From Streptomyces sp. YIM 130001 (GTDB taxonomy: Bacteria > Actinomycetota > Actinomycetes > Streptomycetales > Streptomycetaceae): a DNA stretch of 64,000 nucleotides. Below the pieces are notes generated by a model. The model searched no databases, was not told where the DNA came from, and saw only the letters and a list, made by a program, of their open reading frames with translations. The position numbers and the translations under genes were made by a program. The stretch spans positions 1 through 64,000 of the forward strand of contig NZ_KZ984555.1 of the NCBI RefSeq assembly GCF_003574445.1, written 5' to 3'. Below are positions 45,892 through 56,156 of the stretch, piece after piece; the stretch's first letter is position 1, and every line of letters begins with the position of its first letter.

Positions 45892-46146
45892 GACTCACCC
45901 CGTTCCCTGAAGTCCCCCGCACCTCCACGGCATCCGCCTGCACGGCCGACACCGCCTGCGCAGAGTAATCGGACGGTGGCTCGCACGCGAGGGTCCTTGC
46001 GTGCCATGGCCGGTATGCGCCTGCCTATGCTTTTCCCGTCCCCGTACGAGCCCCCTTCCCCCTCGGGCCCCGCTCGGGGCACCAACACCTTCCCTGTTCA
46101 CCTGGGAACGAATCCACCACCGCCTGAAACCGACGGAGCACGCACC

Positions 46147-46323
46147 ATGTATTTCACCGACCGTGGCATCGAGGAGCTGGAGAAGCGGCGCGGCGAGGAG
46201 GAGGTCACGTTCGAGTGGCTGGCCGAGCAGCTGCGCGCGTTCGTGGATCTCAATCCGGACTTCGAGGTCCCGGTGGAACGCCTGGCCACGTGGCTGGCGC
46301 GACTGGACGACGAGGAGGACTGA
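46147..46323 (+). CDS. Small DUF6104-like protein
   Basis: A 58-residue acidic protein starting 'MYFTDRGIEELEKRRGEEEVTFEWLAEQLR'. Nearly the same sequence occurs widely in Streptomyces as a conserved small protein of unknown function. The start ATG begins the conserved sequence. It diverges from the RiPP/conflict cluster and marks the return to core chromosome. Confidence 0.9.
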   Translation: MYFTDRGIEELEKRRGEEEVTFEWLAEQLRAFVDLNPDFEVPVERLATWLARLDDEED

Positions 46324-46393
46324 GGCGGATCCGGGCGCCCTGGCGCGAGGCGCGGGGCCCCTGCCTCCGGAGACGGCAGAACAACCGCAGACC

Positions 46394-46447
46394 TTGACGT
46401 CGAGCCTCCGCGATATATCGTGTGTCGTGAGGAGACGCGATATGGCG
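46394..46447 (+). promoter_or_regulatory. Promoter and PadR operators for DUF4097-padR
   Basis: TTGACG (46394-46399) is a -35. A perfect palindrome CGATATATCG (46411-46420) covers the -10 region. The octamer CGCGATAT occurs at 46409-46416 and again at 46436-46443. AT-rich CGATATATCG-type sites fit PadR-family autoregulation by the downstream PadR. Confidence 0.7.
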
Positions 46448-46476
46448 CGACTCCCCGCCAAGACGGAGGTCACCCC

Positions 46477-47367
46477 ATGGCAAGGACATCGTGGGACGTC
46501 ACGGAGCCACAGAAGCTCACGTTCGACGACCCCCTCACGGACCTCCACGTCCGCACGGTCGACGGCACCGTGAACGTCGTGGGCACCGACGACAACCACG
46601 ACGACTCCGCCCGCCTCGAGGTCACGGAGATCGAGGGTCCCCCGCTCCGCGTCACCGTCGAGGACGGCGTCCTCACTGTCGCGTACGACGATCTGCCCTG
46701 GCAGAACTTCCTGAAGTGGTTCGACCGCAAGGGCCACCGCCGCCGGGCGATCGTCTCCCTCGCGGTCCCGGCCGCGACCCGCGTCGAGGTCGGCGTGGTC
46801 GGGGCCGGCGCCGTCATCTCGGGCATCACGGCGAAGACCACGGTCCGGGGCGTCAGCGGCGACTCCACCCTGCTCGCCCTCTCCGGCCCGGTGGTGGCCG
46901 AGACCGTATCGGGCAACGTGGAGGCCCAGGCCGTCACCGGAAAACTGCGCTTCAGCTCGGTGTCCGGCGGACTCACCGTCGTCGAGGGCTCGGGCGCATC
47001 GGTCCGGGCCGACACGGTGAGCGGAGACACCATCGTCGACGTGGAGCCGGGCGACGGCCCGACGGACATCCAGCTGAACAGCGTCTCCGGCGAGATCGCC
47101 GTCCGCCTCCCGCACTCCGCCGACGCGAGCGTCGAGGCGAACACAGCGAGCGGCGCGGTCTCCAACTCCTTCGACGACCTGCACGTGGGCGGCAGTTGGG
47201 GCGCCAAGCGGGTCACCGGCCGACTCGGCGCGGGCGGCGGTTCGCTCAAGGCCAACACGGTCTCAGGCGCCATCGCGCTGCTCCACCGGCCCGCGCCGCA
47301 CGAGGACGAACCACCGGCCGACACTCCTCCCGCCGATGACGTCCCGCCCACCGGAAAGGTGCTCTGA
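46477..47367 (+). CDS. DUF4097-family beta-strand repeat protein
   Basis: A 296-residue soluble protein composed of short repeated beta-strand units ('TVSGNVEAQAVTGKLRFSSVSGGLTVVEG', 'TVSGDTIVDVE', 'SVSGEIAVRLP', 'TASGAVSNSF', 'TVSGAIALLH'), the pattern of DUF4097/DUF4098 beta-helix-like proteins. GGAGG lies 7 nt before ATG 46477. It is followed after one base by the padR gene, a frequent actinomycete pair. Function unknown, though linked to envelope stress in some relatives. Confidence 0.92.
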   Translation: MARTSWDVTEPQKLTFDDPLTDLHVRTVDGTVNVVGTDDNHDDSARLEVTEIEGPPLRVTVEDGVLTVAYDDLPWQNFLKWFDRKGHRRRAIVSLAVPAATRVEVGVVGAGAVISGITAKTTVRGVSGDSTLLALSGPVVAETVSGNVEAQAVTGKLRFSSVSGGLTVVEGSGASVRADTVSGDTIVDVEPGDGPTDIQLNSVSGEIAVRLPHSADASVEANTASGAVSNSFDDLHVGGSWGAKRVTGRLGAGGGSLKANTVSGAIALLHRPAPHEDEPPADTPPADDVPPTGKVL

Positions 47368-47368
47368 C

Positions 47369-48439
47369 ATGCCCCCCGTCTTCGCCCACGGGCGCCTGCG
47401 CCTCTACCTGCTCAAGCTCCTCGACGAGGCCCCGCGCCACGGGTACGAGGTGATCCGGCTCCTGGAGGAGCGCTTCCAGGGCCTGTACGCGCCCTCGGCC
47501 GGCACGGTCTACCCGCGGCTCGCCAAGCTGGAGGCCGAGGGCCTGGTGACCCACACCTCGGAGGGCGGCCGCAAGGTCTACTCGATCACCGAGGCCGGCC
47601 GCGCCGAACTCGCCGACCGCAGCGGCGAGTTGGCGGACCTGGAACTGGAGATCCGCGACTCCGTGGCCGAACTGGCCGCCGAGATCCGCGACGACGTACG
47701 GGGCGCCGCGGGCGACCTGCGCCGCGAGATGCGCGAGGCGGCCGGGGCGAACCGCAACGGCGCAGGCAAGTCCGGTGCGAGACAAGGCAGTTCAGGGAAG
47801 GGCGGAGCCGGGGACAGTGAGGCCTGGCGCACGGCGAAGGAGGAGCTGCGCCGTGCGAAGGAGGAGTGGAAGGACCAGGCCCGCCGCGCGAAGGACGAGT
47901 CGCGCAGGGCGCGCGAGGACGCCACGGAGGCCCGCCGGCAGGCACAGGCCGCGCACGAGGAGGCCCGCGAGGAGGTGCAGCGGATGGCGCGCCGGGTCCA
48001 GGAACAGGTCCAGGGCCACTTCACCCGCGGCGACTGGCCGACGGGACTGCGCGAGGGACTCACCGAACTCACCCGTGAGTTCGGGCGGTTCGGGTGGGGA
48101 CCGGGGTCGGCCTCGTCAGCCGACTCCTCGTCACCCTCGCCCGGTCCGGGCAAGGACACCGCCGCCACCGAGGTCACCGTGGAACGCGTACCGGCGGACG
48201 ATGCGGAACCGGACGAACCCGCGTGGGCCCGTGAGGCGTCGAGCGGTGACCCCGCGCGGGACCTCGAGCGGCTGCTCGACCGGTTCCGCGACGATGTGCG
48301 GGACGCTGCGCGTGATCATGGAGTGACGGAGGCGCAGTTGCGGGACGCCCGGCGTCATCTTTCCGTTGCGGCGGCGCATATCGGGGCGGTGCTCCGTTCC
48401 GGGGCGGACCCGGCGGGGGGCGGCTCGCAGCAGGACTGA
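47369..48439 (+). CDS. PadR-family regulator with long coiled-coil extension
   Basis: A 356-residue protein, much longer than the usual 110-180 of PadR. The winged helix ('LRLYLLKLLDEAPRHGYEVIRLLEERFQGLYAPSAGTVYPRLAKLEAEGLV') is at the N-terminus. Residues 150-230 are a highly charged Lys/Glu/Arg coiled coil, and a second helical region is at the C-terminus. It should repress its own operon through the CGCGATAT/CGATATATCG sites upstream. Confidence 0.93.
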   Translation: MPPVFAHGRLRLYLLKLLDEAPRHGYEVIRLLEERFQGLYAPSAGTVYPRLAKLEAEGLVTHTSEGGRKVYSITEAGRAELADRSGELADLELEIRDSVAELAAEIRDDVRGAAGDLRREMREAAGANRNGAGKSGARQGSSGKGGAGDSEAWRTAKEELRRAKEEWKDQARRAKDESRRAREDATEARRQAQAAHEEAREEVQRMARRVQEQVQGHFTRGDWPTGLREGLTELTREFGRFGWGPGSASSADSSSPSPGPGKDTAATEVTVERVPADDAEPDEPAWAREASSGDPARDLERLLDRFRDDVRDAARDHGVTEAQLRDARRHLSVAAAHIGAVLRSGADPAGGGSQQD

Positions 48440-48478
48440 CGGCCGGTGTGCCGCCGAGGCGCTGCCGCGCGCCCCGCG

Positions 48479-48504
48479 GGCTGCCAGGCATCGGCCTGGC
48501 AGCC
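48479..48504. terminator. Bidirectional hairpin terminator
   Basis: A perfect 11-bp stem (GGCTGCCAGGC/GCCTGGCAGCC) with a 4-nt loop lies between the convergent padR and Clp-N genes. Confidence 0.75.
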
Positions 48505-48562
48505 TCGGCCGCCACCCGCCCGGCCTCGTCCGGACCCCGCGGACGGGCATGACAGCCTCGAC

Positions 48563-49108
48563 CTACCCCAGCACCCGTACCACCGCGTCATGGGACAGCC
48601 CGTGGCCGGCCAACACGTCTCGGGGGACGCCGGGGCGGGCGGTGAGGGCGAGCAGGAGGTGCTCGTCGCCGATGCTGCGGTCACCTCGCCCCAAGGCCGC
48701 CCGCAGCGACTTCTCCAGGACGTCCTTGGCCTCGGGAGTGAAGGGGCGGTGCCCGGTGAGGCGGCGTCTCGCCCGGCGGGCCGTGCCCGCGAGCGCCCCC
48801 TCGCCGTGCTCCTCCTCCGCCCGTGCCACGATCGCGTCGACGTCGACACCGAGACCGGCCAGGGCCCGCGCATCGGCGTCCGAGACCCCGCCACGGCGCC
48901 GAGCCTCGGCCAACTCCCGTTCCACCGTGTCCCGTTGGCGTTCCATCCCCAGTGCATGCAGGACGAAAGAGCCCTTCGTGCCCTCCGCATCGAGCAGCGC
49001 GAGCACCAGATGCTCGTCCGTGACGGCAGGAGCCTCACGCGACTCCGCGTACGCGACGGCCCCTTCGACCACCGCACGCGCCCCCTGGGTGAACCGCTCG
49101 AACATCAT
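48563..49108 (-). CDS. Clp N-terminal-domain protein
   Basis: A 181-residue protein with two Clp-N repeats: 'MFERFTQGARAVVEGAVAYAESREAPAVTDEHLVLALLDAEG' and 'LTPEAKDVLEKSLRAALGRGDRSIGDEHLLLALTARPG'-type sequence. It has no ATPase domain, so it may be an adaptor or modulator of ClpC rather than an unfoldase. The start is ATGATG at 49108, overlapping the HTH stop by 4 nt. Confidence 0.92.
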   Translation of the reverse strand: MMFERFTQGARAVVEGAVAYAESREAPAVTDEHLVLALLDAEGTKGSFVLHALGMERQRDTVERELAEARRRGGVSDADARALAGLGVDVDAIVARAEEEHGEGALAGTARRARRRLTGHRPFTPEAKDVLEKSLRAALGRGDRSIGDEHLLLALTARPGVPRDVLAGHGLSHDAVVRVLG

Positions 49109-49314
49109 CGCCTCCCGTACTTCTTGTGCACGGCCTGCCTGCTGATCCCGAGTTCGGCGGAGATCTCCTGCCACGACCAGCCCTGGTTGCGCGCACTGCG
49201 CACCTGGACCGACTCGAGCTGCTCGAGCAGCCGCCGCAATGCGGCGACCGCCCGCAGCCCGACCCGTGGATCACGATCTCCGGCCCGCTCGGCGAGATCC
49301 GTCGCTTCGGTCAT
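49105..49314 (-). CDS. Small HTH DNA-binding protein
   Basis: A 69-residue protein: an N-terminal helix, then an HTH 'GWSWQEISAELGISRQAVHKKYGRR'. It is the first gene of a two-gene operon with the Clp-N protein. No RBS precedes ATG 49314 and the -10 element TAAGTT ends 6 nt before it, so the mRNA is probably leaderless. Two operator dyads lie just upstream and suggest autoregulation. Confidence 0.88.
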   Translation of the reverse strand: MTEATDLAERAGDRDPRVGLRAVAALRRLLEQLESVQVRSARNQGWSWQEISAELGISRQAVHKKYGRR

Positions 49315-49317
49315 GCC

Positions 49318-49361
49318 GTCAACTTACGTTGACAGCATCCCGACCGTCAACCTTCATTGAC
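49318..49361 (-). promoter_or_regulatory. Tandem dyad operators and leaderless promoter of the HTH-ClpN operon
   Basis: GTCAAC-TTAC-GTTGAC (49318-49333) and GTCAAC-CTTC-ATTGAC (49346-49361) are near-identical dyads 28 bp apart. On the minus strand the upstream dyad supplies TTGACG as a -35 and TAAGTT, 18 bp on, is the -10. Binding of the HTH dimer would cover the promoter. Confidence 0.75.
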
Positions 49362-49445
49362 AGAACGGTGGCAGGGGAGGCCTGCCCCGGAAGGCGGTCG
49401 GTGGCGTCTCGGGCCGCATTCCGCCCTCAGACCGCCGGTCCGGCC

Positions 49446-50408
49446 TCAGACCGTAAGGACGATCTTGCCGAACTGGCCGCCCGCCTCCATCCGCTGGAAA
49501 CCCTCGCGGGCACGGTCGAGCGGCAGCACCTCGTCGATCACCGGACGTACGCCCGTCGCGTCGCAGAACGACAGCAGGTCCTCCAGCTCGTCCTTGGACC
49601 CCATCGTCGAGCCGACGATCTTCAGCTCCAGGAAGAAGACCCGGGTCAGCTCGGCCTTCGAGGGCGCGTCCCCGCTGGTCGCGCCGGAGATCACCACGGT
49701 GCCGCCGGGCTTGAGGGACTTGATGGAGTGCGACCAGGTCGCGGCGCCCACCGTCTCGATGACCGCGTCCACCCGCTGCGGCAGCCGCGTGCCGCTCTCC
49801 ACCGCCTCCACAGCGCCCAGTTCGAGGGCCCGCTTGCGCTTCGCCTCGTCGCGGCTGGTGGCGAAGACCCGTAGGCCCGCCGCCTTGCCGAGGACGATCG
49901 CCGCGGTCGCGACGCCACCGCCCGCACCCTGTACCAGTACGGAATCACCCGGGCGGACACCCGCGTTGGTGAAGAGCATGCGGTACGCGGTGAGCCATGC
50001 GGTCGGCAGGCAGGCGGCCTCCTCGAAGGAGAGGCCGGCGGGCTTCGGCAGGACGTTCCAGGCGGGCACGGAGACCTGCTCGGCGAAGGTGCCCGGGTAG
50101 CGCTCGGTCAGGATGGAGCGCGGCTCCTTCGGCCCGACTCCGTGACCGGTCTGGCCGATGACGGAGTGCAGGACGACCTCGTTCCCGTCGTCGTCGACAC
50201 CTGCCGCGTCGCAGCCGAGGATCATCGGCAGTCGTTCCTCGGGCAGACCGACACCGCGCAGCGACCAGAGGTCGTGGTGGTTGAGCGAGGTGGCGCGGAC
50301 GTTGACGGTCGTCCAGCCGGGACGGTCCTCGGGGGCCGGACGCTCCCCCAACTCGAGGCCGTCGAGCGGCTGGTCACGGTCGATTCGGGAAGCGTAGGCA
50401 GCGAACAT
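49446..50408 (-). CDS. MDR-superfamily zinc-type alcohol dehydrogenase/quinone reductase
   Basis: A 320-residue medium-chain dehydrogenase. 'VRATSLNHHDLWSLRG' and 'ILGCDAAGVV'-like sequence form the catalytic domain; 'GDSVLVQGAGGGVATAAIVLGKAAGLRVFATSRDEAKRKRALELGA' is the NAD(P) Rossmann motif. The structural-zinc cysteines are absent, so it is likely an NADPH:quinone reductase-like enzyme. It lies in the same strand as maeB, 231 bp downstream of it, with a terminator between. Confidence 0.9.
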   Translation of the reverse strand: MFAAYASRIDRDQPLDGLELGERPAPEDRPGWTTVNVRATSLNHHDLWSLRGVGLPEERLPMILGCDAAGVDDDGNEVVLHSVIGQTGHGVGPKEPRSILTERYPGTFAEQVSVPAWNVLPKPAGLSFEEAACLPTAWLTAYRMLFTNAGVRPGDSVLVQGAGGGVATAAIVLGKAAGLRVFATSRDEAKRKRALELGAVEAVESGTRLPQRVDAVIETVGAATWSHSIKSLKPGGTVVISGATSGDAPSKAELTRVFFLELKIVGSTMGSKDELEDLLSFCDATGVRPVIDEVLPLDRAREGFQRMEAGGQFGKIVLTV

Positions 50409-50543
50409 GCGGCTGACGATAGGCCGCGGGCCTCGGGTCGCGGTACCGCGCCGCGGTGTGACGCGGATCAACCCCGTTACGGCACACCCGGCCCGGCGGC
50501 GACCGAGGACGTCGTGCGGCCGGGCCGGCGATCGGGGACGAGG

Positions 50544-50567
50544 CGTTCCAGGCCGACGCCTGGAACG
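50544..50567. terminator. Hairpin terminator after maeB
   Basis: A perfect 10-bp stem CGTTCCAGGC/GCCTGGAACG with a 4-nt loop, 73 bp after the malic enzyme stop. Confidence 0.7.
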
Positions 50568-50639
50568 TGCCCCGCCATCGTCCGTCCTCGATCACCGGAG
50601 CGGCTCAGCGGCCCCGGATCAGCCCGCGCAACGCGGCAC

Positions 50640-51848
<1,209 letters not shown>

Positions 51849-52380
51849 TGTTGTCTGACCCCTTAAGTCTTTATCAATTGAGGGTGACCACTCCCTGGTT
51901 GAGGGGTGGGCGGGCACCGTGTCCGTGCCTTGTCTCGGCGGTTGGACCGCCTCCACAAGGGGAGGTACGGACACGCGGGCGCGCCGCACACGCGCCCTGA
52001 GCCCCGGATGAGGGGTGTAACGCTCTGTTTTACCGGATGGCACGGGCGGCAGACGAGTCCGATACTGAGCGGTGAGATCCCTCATAGTCCGAAATCCGGA
52101 CATTAGGCGCGGCGCCCGGAACGCAGAAGACGGCGAAATGAACGGCGCCGGAATCCGAGACGGATCGGAGAATCTACGGCCACCCAGGTACTGATCGGGA
52201 GAAGGCACACCCGAACCGGACAAGAACCGGCACCAAGCCGGTTGCTGTTATCCATTTTTGACATGCCTGGCCCCTGAACCAGGGCGTCCGAATGGCAGGA
52301 TGCCGTAATCACACTAGGTCGCGACACCCGAAGGTGTGTGCCCGACCGATCGGTTACACCCCCCGCCGGAGGAACCCACC
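51849..52380. promoter_or_regulatory. 532-bp divergent regulatory region
   Basis: Between maeB (minus) and the amino acid-binding protein (plus). It contains TTGACA (52258-52263) as a possible -35 for the transporter, a small hairpin ACCGGC-N5-GCCGGT (52226-52242) and AT-richer stretches near 51870 and 52030. I find no convincing coding frame or riboswitch. Confidence 0.5.
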
Positions 52381-53340
52381 ATGACCGCACGCAGCAGCTG
52401 TCGCCGTCGCCCCGCGAAGTCCCGTATCGCCGCGGTCGGCGCGACGGCGGTGGCCGGCGCCCTGATCCTGACCGGCTGCGGCGACCAGACCGCCGATTCC
52501 GGCGCGTCCAAGGAAAAGCAGTCCTCCGCCCCTCTCGCCGACAAGCTTCCGAAGGACATCCGGGACGAGGGCGTCATCAAGGTCGGCTCGGACATCGCCT
52601 ATCCGCCGGTGGAGTACCGGGACAAGAGCGGCAAGGTCGTCGGCATCGACCTCGACATCGCCAAGGCGCTCGGCAAGCAGCTCGGCGTGGAATTCAAGTT
52701 CTCGAACGGCACCTTCGACACCCTGCTCGGCGGTCTGCGCTCCAAGCGCTACGACATCGCGATGTCGGCCATGACCGACACCAAGGACCGCCAGGAAGGC
52801 GTCGACCCGGAGACCGGCAAGGCGGTCGGCGCGGGCGTCGACTTCGTCGACTACTTCTCCGCGGGCGTTTCGATCTACACCAAGAAGGGCGACACCCAGG
52901 GCATCAAGACCTGGGCCGACCTCTGCGGCAAGAAGATGGTCGTGCAGCGGGGCACGGTCTCGCACGACCTGGCCAAGGACGAGTCGGCGAAGTGCGAGAA
53001 GGCCGGCAAGGGCAAGATCACCCTCGAGACCTTCGACAACGACCAGCAGGCGCAGACCCGGCTGCGGTCCGGCGGCGCGGACGCCGGATCCTCCGACTTC
53101 CCGGTCGCCGCGTTCGCCGTGAAGACCTCCGGCGGCGGCAAGCACTTCGAGCTGGTCGGCGAGCAGGTCCAGGCCGCTCCGTACGGCATCGCCGTGCCCA
53201 AGGGCAATGACGAACTGCGGGACGCGATCAAGGAAGCCGTCGACGCGATCATCAAGAACAAGGAGTACGACAAGATCGTCAAGAAGTGGGGTGTCGAGGA
53301 CGGCGCCATCACCTCGGCCGAGATCAACGGCGGCAAGTGA
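52381..53340 (+). CDS. Polar amino acid ABC transporter substrate-binding lipoprotein
   Basis: A 319-residue SBP family 3 protein. The signal peptide ends in 'LILTGC' (lipobox LTGC), giving an anchored lipoprotein. The core 'IRDEGVIKVGSDIAYPPVEYRDKSGKVVGIDLDIAKALGKQLGVEFKF' and 'WADLCGKKMVVQRGT' are classic. GGAGG precedes ATG 52381. First gene of a three-gene transport operon; the ligand may be glutamate or another polar amino acid. Confidence 0.95.
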   Translation: MTARSSCRRRPAKSRIAAVGATAVAGALILTGCGDQTADSGASKEKQSSAPLADKLPKDIRDEGVIKVGSDIAYPPVEYRDKSGKVVGIDLDIAKALGKQLGVEFKFSNGTFDTLLGGLRSKRYDIAMSAMTDTKDRQEGVDPETGKAVGAGVDFVDYFSAGVSIYTKKGDTQGIKTWADLCGKKMVVQRGTVSHDLAKDESAKCEKAGKGKITLETFDNDQQAQTRLRSGGADAGSSDFPVAAFAVKTSGGGKHFELVGEQVQAAPYGIAVPKGNDELRDAIKEAVDAIIKNKEYDKIVKKWGVEDGAITSAEINGGK

Positions 53341-53371
53341 CACCGCCCGTCGCTGTTGAAAGGCATGACCT

Positions 53372-54310
53372 GTGACTGTTGAGATCAACAAGCCGGGCCC
53401 GGAGGACACCCCTCCGCCCCGTCCGGAAGCCATCAAGGCCATCCCGGTCCGTCACTACGGCCGGTACGTCTCCGCGCTGATCGCGCTCGGCCTCCTCGTC
53501 GCCATCGTCGCCGCCTTCGCGAAGGGCGACATCAACTGGGGCGTCATCCCGGACTATTTCTTCGACGACCGCATCCTGCACGGTGTCCGCGAAACCCTCA
53601 TCCTGACCCTCGTCGCCATGGTCATCGGCATCGTGGGCGGCATCATCCTGTCCGTCATGCGGATGTCCAAGAATCCGGTGACGTCGTCGATCGCCTGGTT
53701 CTACATCTGGTTCTTCCGTGGCACCCCGGTGCTCGTCCAGCTCCTGGTCTGGTTCAACCTGGGCTTCGTCTTCGACACGATCAACCTGGGGCCGATCTAC
53801 AAGGACGAATGGTCCGACTTCATGACGCCGTTCCTGACGGCGCTGCTCGGTTTCGGCCTGAACGAAGCCGCGTACATGGCGGAGATCTGCCGGGCCGGCC
53901 TGATGTCGGTCGACGAGGGACAGACCGAGGCCTCCCAGGCGCTCGGCATGAGCCACCGCAAGACGCTCCGCCGGATCGTCATCCCGCAGGCCATGCGGAT
54001 GATCGTGCCGCCCACCGGCAACGAGGTCATCAACATGCTGAAGACGACCTCGCTGGTGTACGTGGTGCAGTACTACGAGCTCCTCAAGGAGTCCACCGAC
54101 ATCGGAACCAGTTCCGGCGCCACGGTCGAGATGATGTTCCTTGCCGCCTTCTGGTACCTGGTCCTGACCACGGTCTTCAGCGTCGGTCAGTACTACCTGG
54201 AGCGGTACTACGCCCGCGGCTCGTCCCGGAGTCTGCCGCCGACGCCGCTGCAGAAGCTGCGGACCAACCTGTTCTCCTTCTCCACCCGTTCGCCGGAGGC
54301 CAAGCGATGA
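53372..54310 (+). CDS. Polar amino acid ABC transporter permease
   Basis: A 312-residue His/Glu/Gln/Arg/opine-type permease. Membrane helices start near residue 30. The family signature '[16 protein letters not shown]' and the EAA loop '[43 protein letters not shown]' are present. GTG start. Stop overlaps the ATPase ATG (ATGA). Confidence 0.95.
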   Translation: MTVEINKPGPEDTPPPRPEAIKAIPVRHYGRYVSALIALGLLVAIVAAFAKGDINWGVIPDYFFDDRILHGVRETLILTLVAMVIGIVGGIILSVMRMSKNPVTSSIAWFYIWFFRGTPVLVQLLVWFNLGFVFDTINLGPIYKDEWSDFMTPFLTALLGFGLNEAAYMAEICRAGLMSVDEGQTEASQALGMSHRKTLRRIVIPQAMRMIVPPTGNEVINMLKTTSLVYVVQYYELLKESTDIGTSSGATVEMMFLAAFWYLVLTTVFSVGQYYLERYYARGSSRSLPPTPLQKLRTNLFSFSTRSPEAKR

Positions 54311-55068
54311 CGCCCATGGTCAAGGCCGAGGGCGTCCACAAGTCCTTCGGTCACGTCGAGGTCCTCAAGGGCATCGACCTCGAGGTCGCACCGCGCGAGG
54401 TGCTCTGCCTGATCGGCCCGTCCGGCTCCGGCAAGTCCACCTTCCTCAGGTGCATCAACCACCTGGAGCAGATCAACGCCGGCCGGCTCTACGTCGACGG
54501 CGACCTGGTCGGCTACCGGCAGAAGGGCGACAAGCTCTACGAGCTGAAGGACAGCGAGGTCGCCCTCAAGCGCCGGGACATCGGCATGGTCTTCCAGCGC
54601 TTCAACCTGTTCCCGCACATGACGGCGCTGGAGAACGTCATGGAGGCGCCGGTCCAGGTCAAGGGCGAGACGAAGGCGGTGGCCCGGGAGCGGGGCGAGC
54701 GGCTGCTCGACCGGGTGGGGCTCGCCGACAAGGCGGGCACCTACCCCTCGCAGCTCTCCGGCGGTCAGCAGCAGCGGGTGGCCATCGCGCGCGCACTCGC
54801 GATGGAGCCGAAGCTGATGCTCTTCGACGAGCCCACGTCGGCGCTCGACCCCGAGCTGGTGGGTGAGGTGCTCGACGTGATGCGGTCCCTCGCAGAGGAC
54901 GGCATGACGATGATTGTCGTCACCCACGAGATGGGCTTCGCCCGGGAAGTCGGTGACTCGCTCGTCTTCATGGACGGGGGCGTCGTCGTCGAATCCGGCC
55001 ACCCGCGTGACGTCCTGACGGACCCGCAGCACGAACGCACGAAGTCGTTCCTGTCGAAGGTGCTGTAG
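54307..55068 (+). CDS. Polar amino acid ABC transporter ATPase (GlnQ type)
   Basis: A 253-residue ATPase. Walker A 'GPSGSGKST', '[18 protein letters not shown]', signature '[15 protein letters not shown]', Walker B '[23 protein letters not shown]' and switch 'VTHEMGFA' are all present. It completes the transporter begun at 52381. Confidence 0.96.
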   Translation: MTPMVKAEGVHKSFGHVEVLKGIDLEVAPREVLCLIGPSGSGKSTFLRCINHLEQINAGRLYVDGDLVGYRQKGDKLYELKDSEVALKRRDIGMVFQRFNLFPHMTALENVMEAPVQVKGETKAVARERGERLLDRVGLADKAGTYPSQLSGGQQQRVAIARALAMEPKLMLFDEPTSALDPELVGEVLDVMRSLAEDGMTMIVVTHEMGFAREVGDSLVFMDGGVVVESGHPRDVLTDPQHERTKSFLSKVL

Positions 55069-55190
55069 CCTCCCGGCGCTTCGCCCGGGGTCGGGGGTGC
55101 CCGCCACCCTCGACCCCGCCGGCGACCGGGGGCACTCGCTCGTAAGCCGGACGGGCCGGGGGCGGACCGTCGCAAGCGTGCGGACGAGCT

Positions 55191-56096
55191 TCAACCTCGC
55201 CGGACGGGCGGGAAGCAGGCCGCGTGGTCGAGCGCCCACGCGCCGAATCCCCCGGCCGGGCGCCCCACGAGGCGCCTCACATGGTCCGTGACCAGATCTG
55301 ACCCCCGCCTCCCCAGCGCTGCCTCGACAAGGGCGGAGACCAGCCGCTCCGGACGCCCGTCCGCCCGCATCCGGGCCGCGGCCAGCTCCGCCGGCACCGG
55401 CTCGAAGCGCAGGCGCCGCCCCAGTGCCGTACCGAGCAGAGCGACCTGGTCGGCGCGCTCGAGTACCTGCGGCCCGGTCAACAGGTGTGGCCCGCAGGTG
55501 AGTCGGCCGTCCTCGGCGAGCAGCGCCGACACCGCGGCATCGGCGACATCGCGCTCGTCGACCACCGCGGTACGCGCCGTCTCCGGCCCCGCGACCACGT
55601 CCCCCGCCCTCAACTGGCCCGCCCAGCCGAGTGCGTTGGACGCCAGCGTGTCGCTCCGTAGGACCACCGGGCGTACCCCCGCCTCCCGGAGCAGCGTCTC
55701 CATGTCCGCGTGCACCTGCACGATGGGATCGCTCTGCCGCAGAGCGGTGTCGTCGACCGCCGTGGACGACACCTGGACGACCCGCGGCGCGAACGCGGCG
55801 AGTTCCGCGACCAGCGCATCGGCCGGCTCCCCGGTCTCCGGCAACGGCCAGATCAGCAGGACCGCATCGACGCCGGCGAGCGCCGCGCGCACCGCGGCCC
55901 GGTCCGTGAGGTCTCCGACCGCCCATGCGACGCCCAGGGGCGGTGCAGCTCCGGGCTCCCGGCGCACCAGACCGCGCACACGCACTCCGCGCGCCCGGAG
56001 GCGTACGACGATCTCGCGGCCGAGGTGGCCGGCCGCCCCGGTGACCAGAACGGAGGCAGGGGGAAGGGCGCCCACCGGACGCATCGTTTCAGGCAT
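55191..56096 (-). CDS. NmrA/SDR-type NAD(P)-binding protein
   Basis: A 301-residue atypical short-chain dehydrogenase. 'VLVTGAAGHLGREIVVRLRARGVRVRGLVRR' is the GxxGxxG Rossmann motif, then 'VGDLTDRAAVRAALAGVDAVLLIWP'. It lacks the Tyr-x3-Lys catalytic motif, as in NmrA-like sensors and quinone reductases. It is transcribed divergently from a MerR regulator through a promoter with a 19-bp spacer and a probable leaderless start. Confidence 0.9.
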   Translation of the reverse strand: MPETMRPVGALPPASVLVTGAAGHLGREIVVRLRARGVRVRGLVRREPGAAPPLGVAWAVGDLTDRAAVRAALAGVDAVLLIWPLPETGEPADALVAELAAFAPRVVQVSSTAVDDTALRQSDPIVQVHADMETLLREAGVRPVVLRSDTLASNALGWAGQLRAGDVVAGPETARTAVVDERDVADAAVSALLAEDGRLTCGPHLLTGPQVLERADQVALLGTALGRRLRFEPVPAELAAARMRADGRPERLVSALVEAALGRRGSDLVTDHVRRLVGRPAGGFGAWALDHAACFPPVRRG

Positions 56097-56103
56097 GCTG
56101 GCG

Positions 56104-56134
56104 AAGCTAGGGGTTCAGGTCGACACGAAGGCAA
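56104..56134 (-). promoter_or_regulatory. MerR-type promoter of the NmrA-like gene (19-bp spacer)
   Basis: On the minus strand TTGCCT (56129-56134), a 19-bp spacer and TAGCTT (56104-56109) are seen. The long spacer is the mark of MerR-activated promoters. The spacer carries an imperfect dyad TTC-N3-TCGA-N3-GAA. The -10 lies 7 nt before the start codon, so the mRNA would be leaderless. Confidence 0.65.
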
Positions 56135-56156
56135 GAAGCCGGAGGGCAAGGCGGTC

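Noticed and set aside
51906..52106. Small 66-codon frame in the maeB-transporter gap
   Set aside because: No RBS or family resemblance, and the region has regulatory character.
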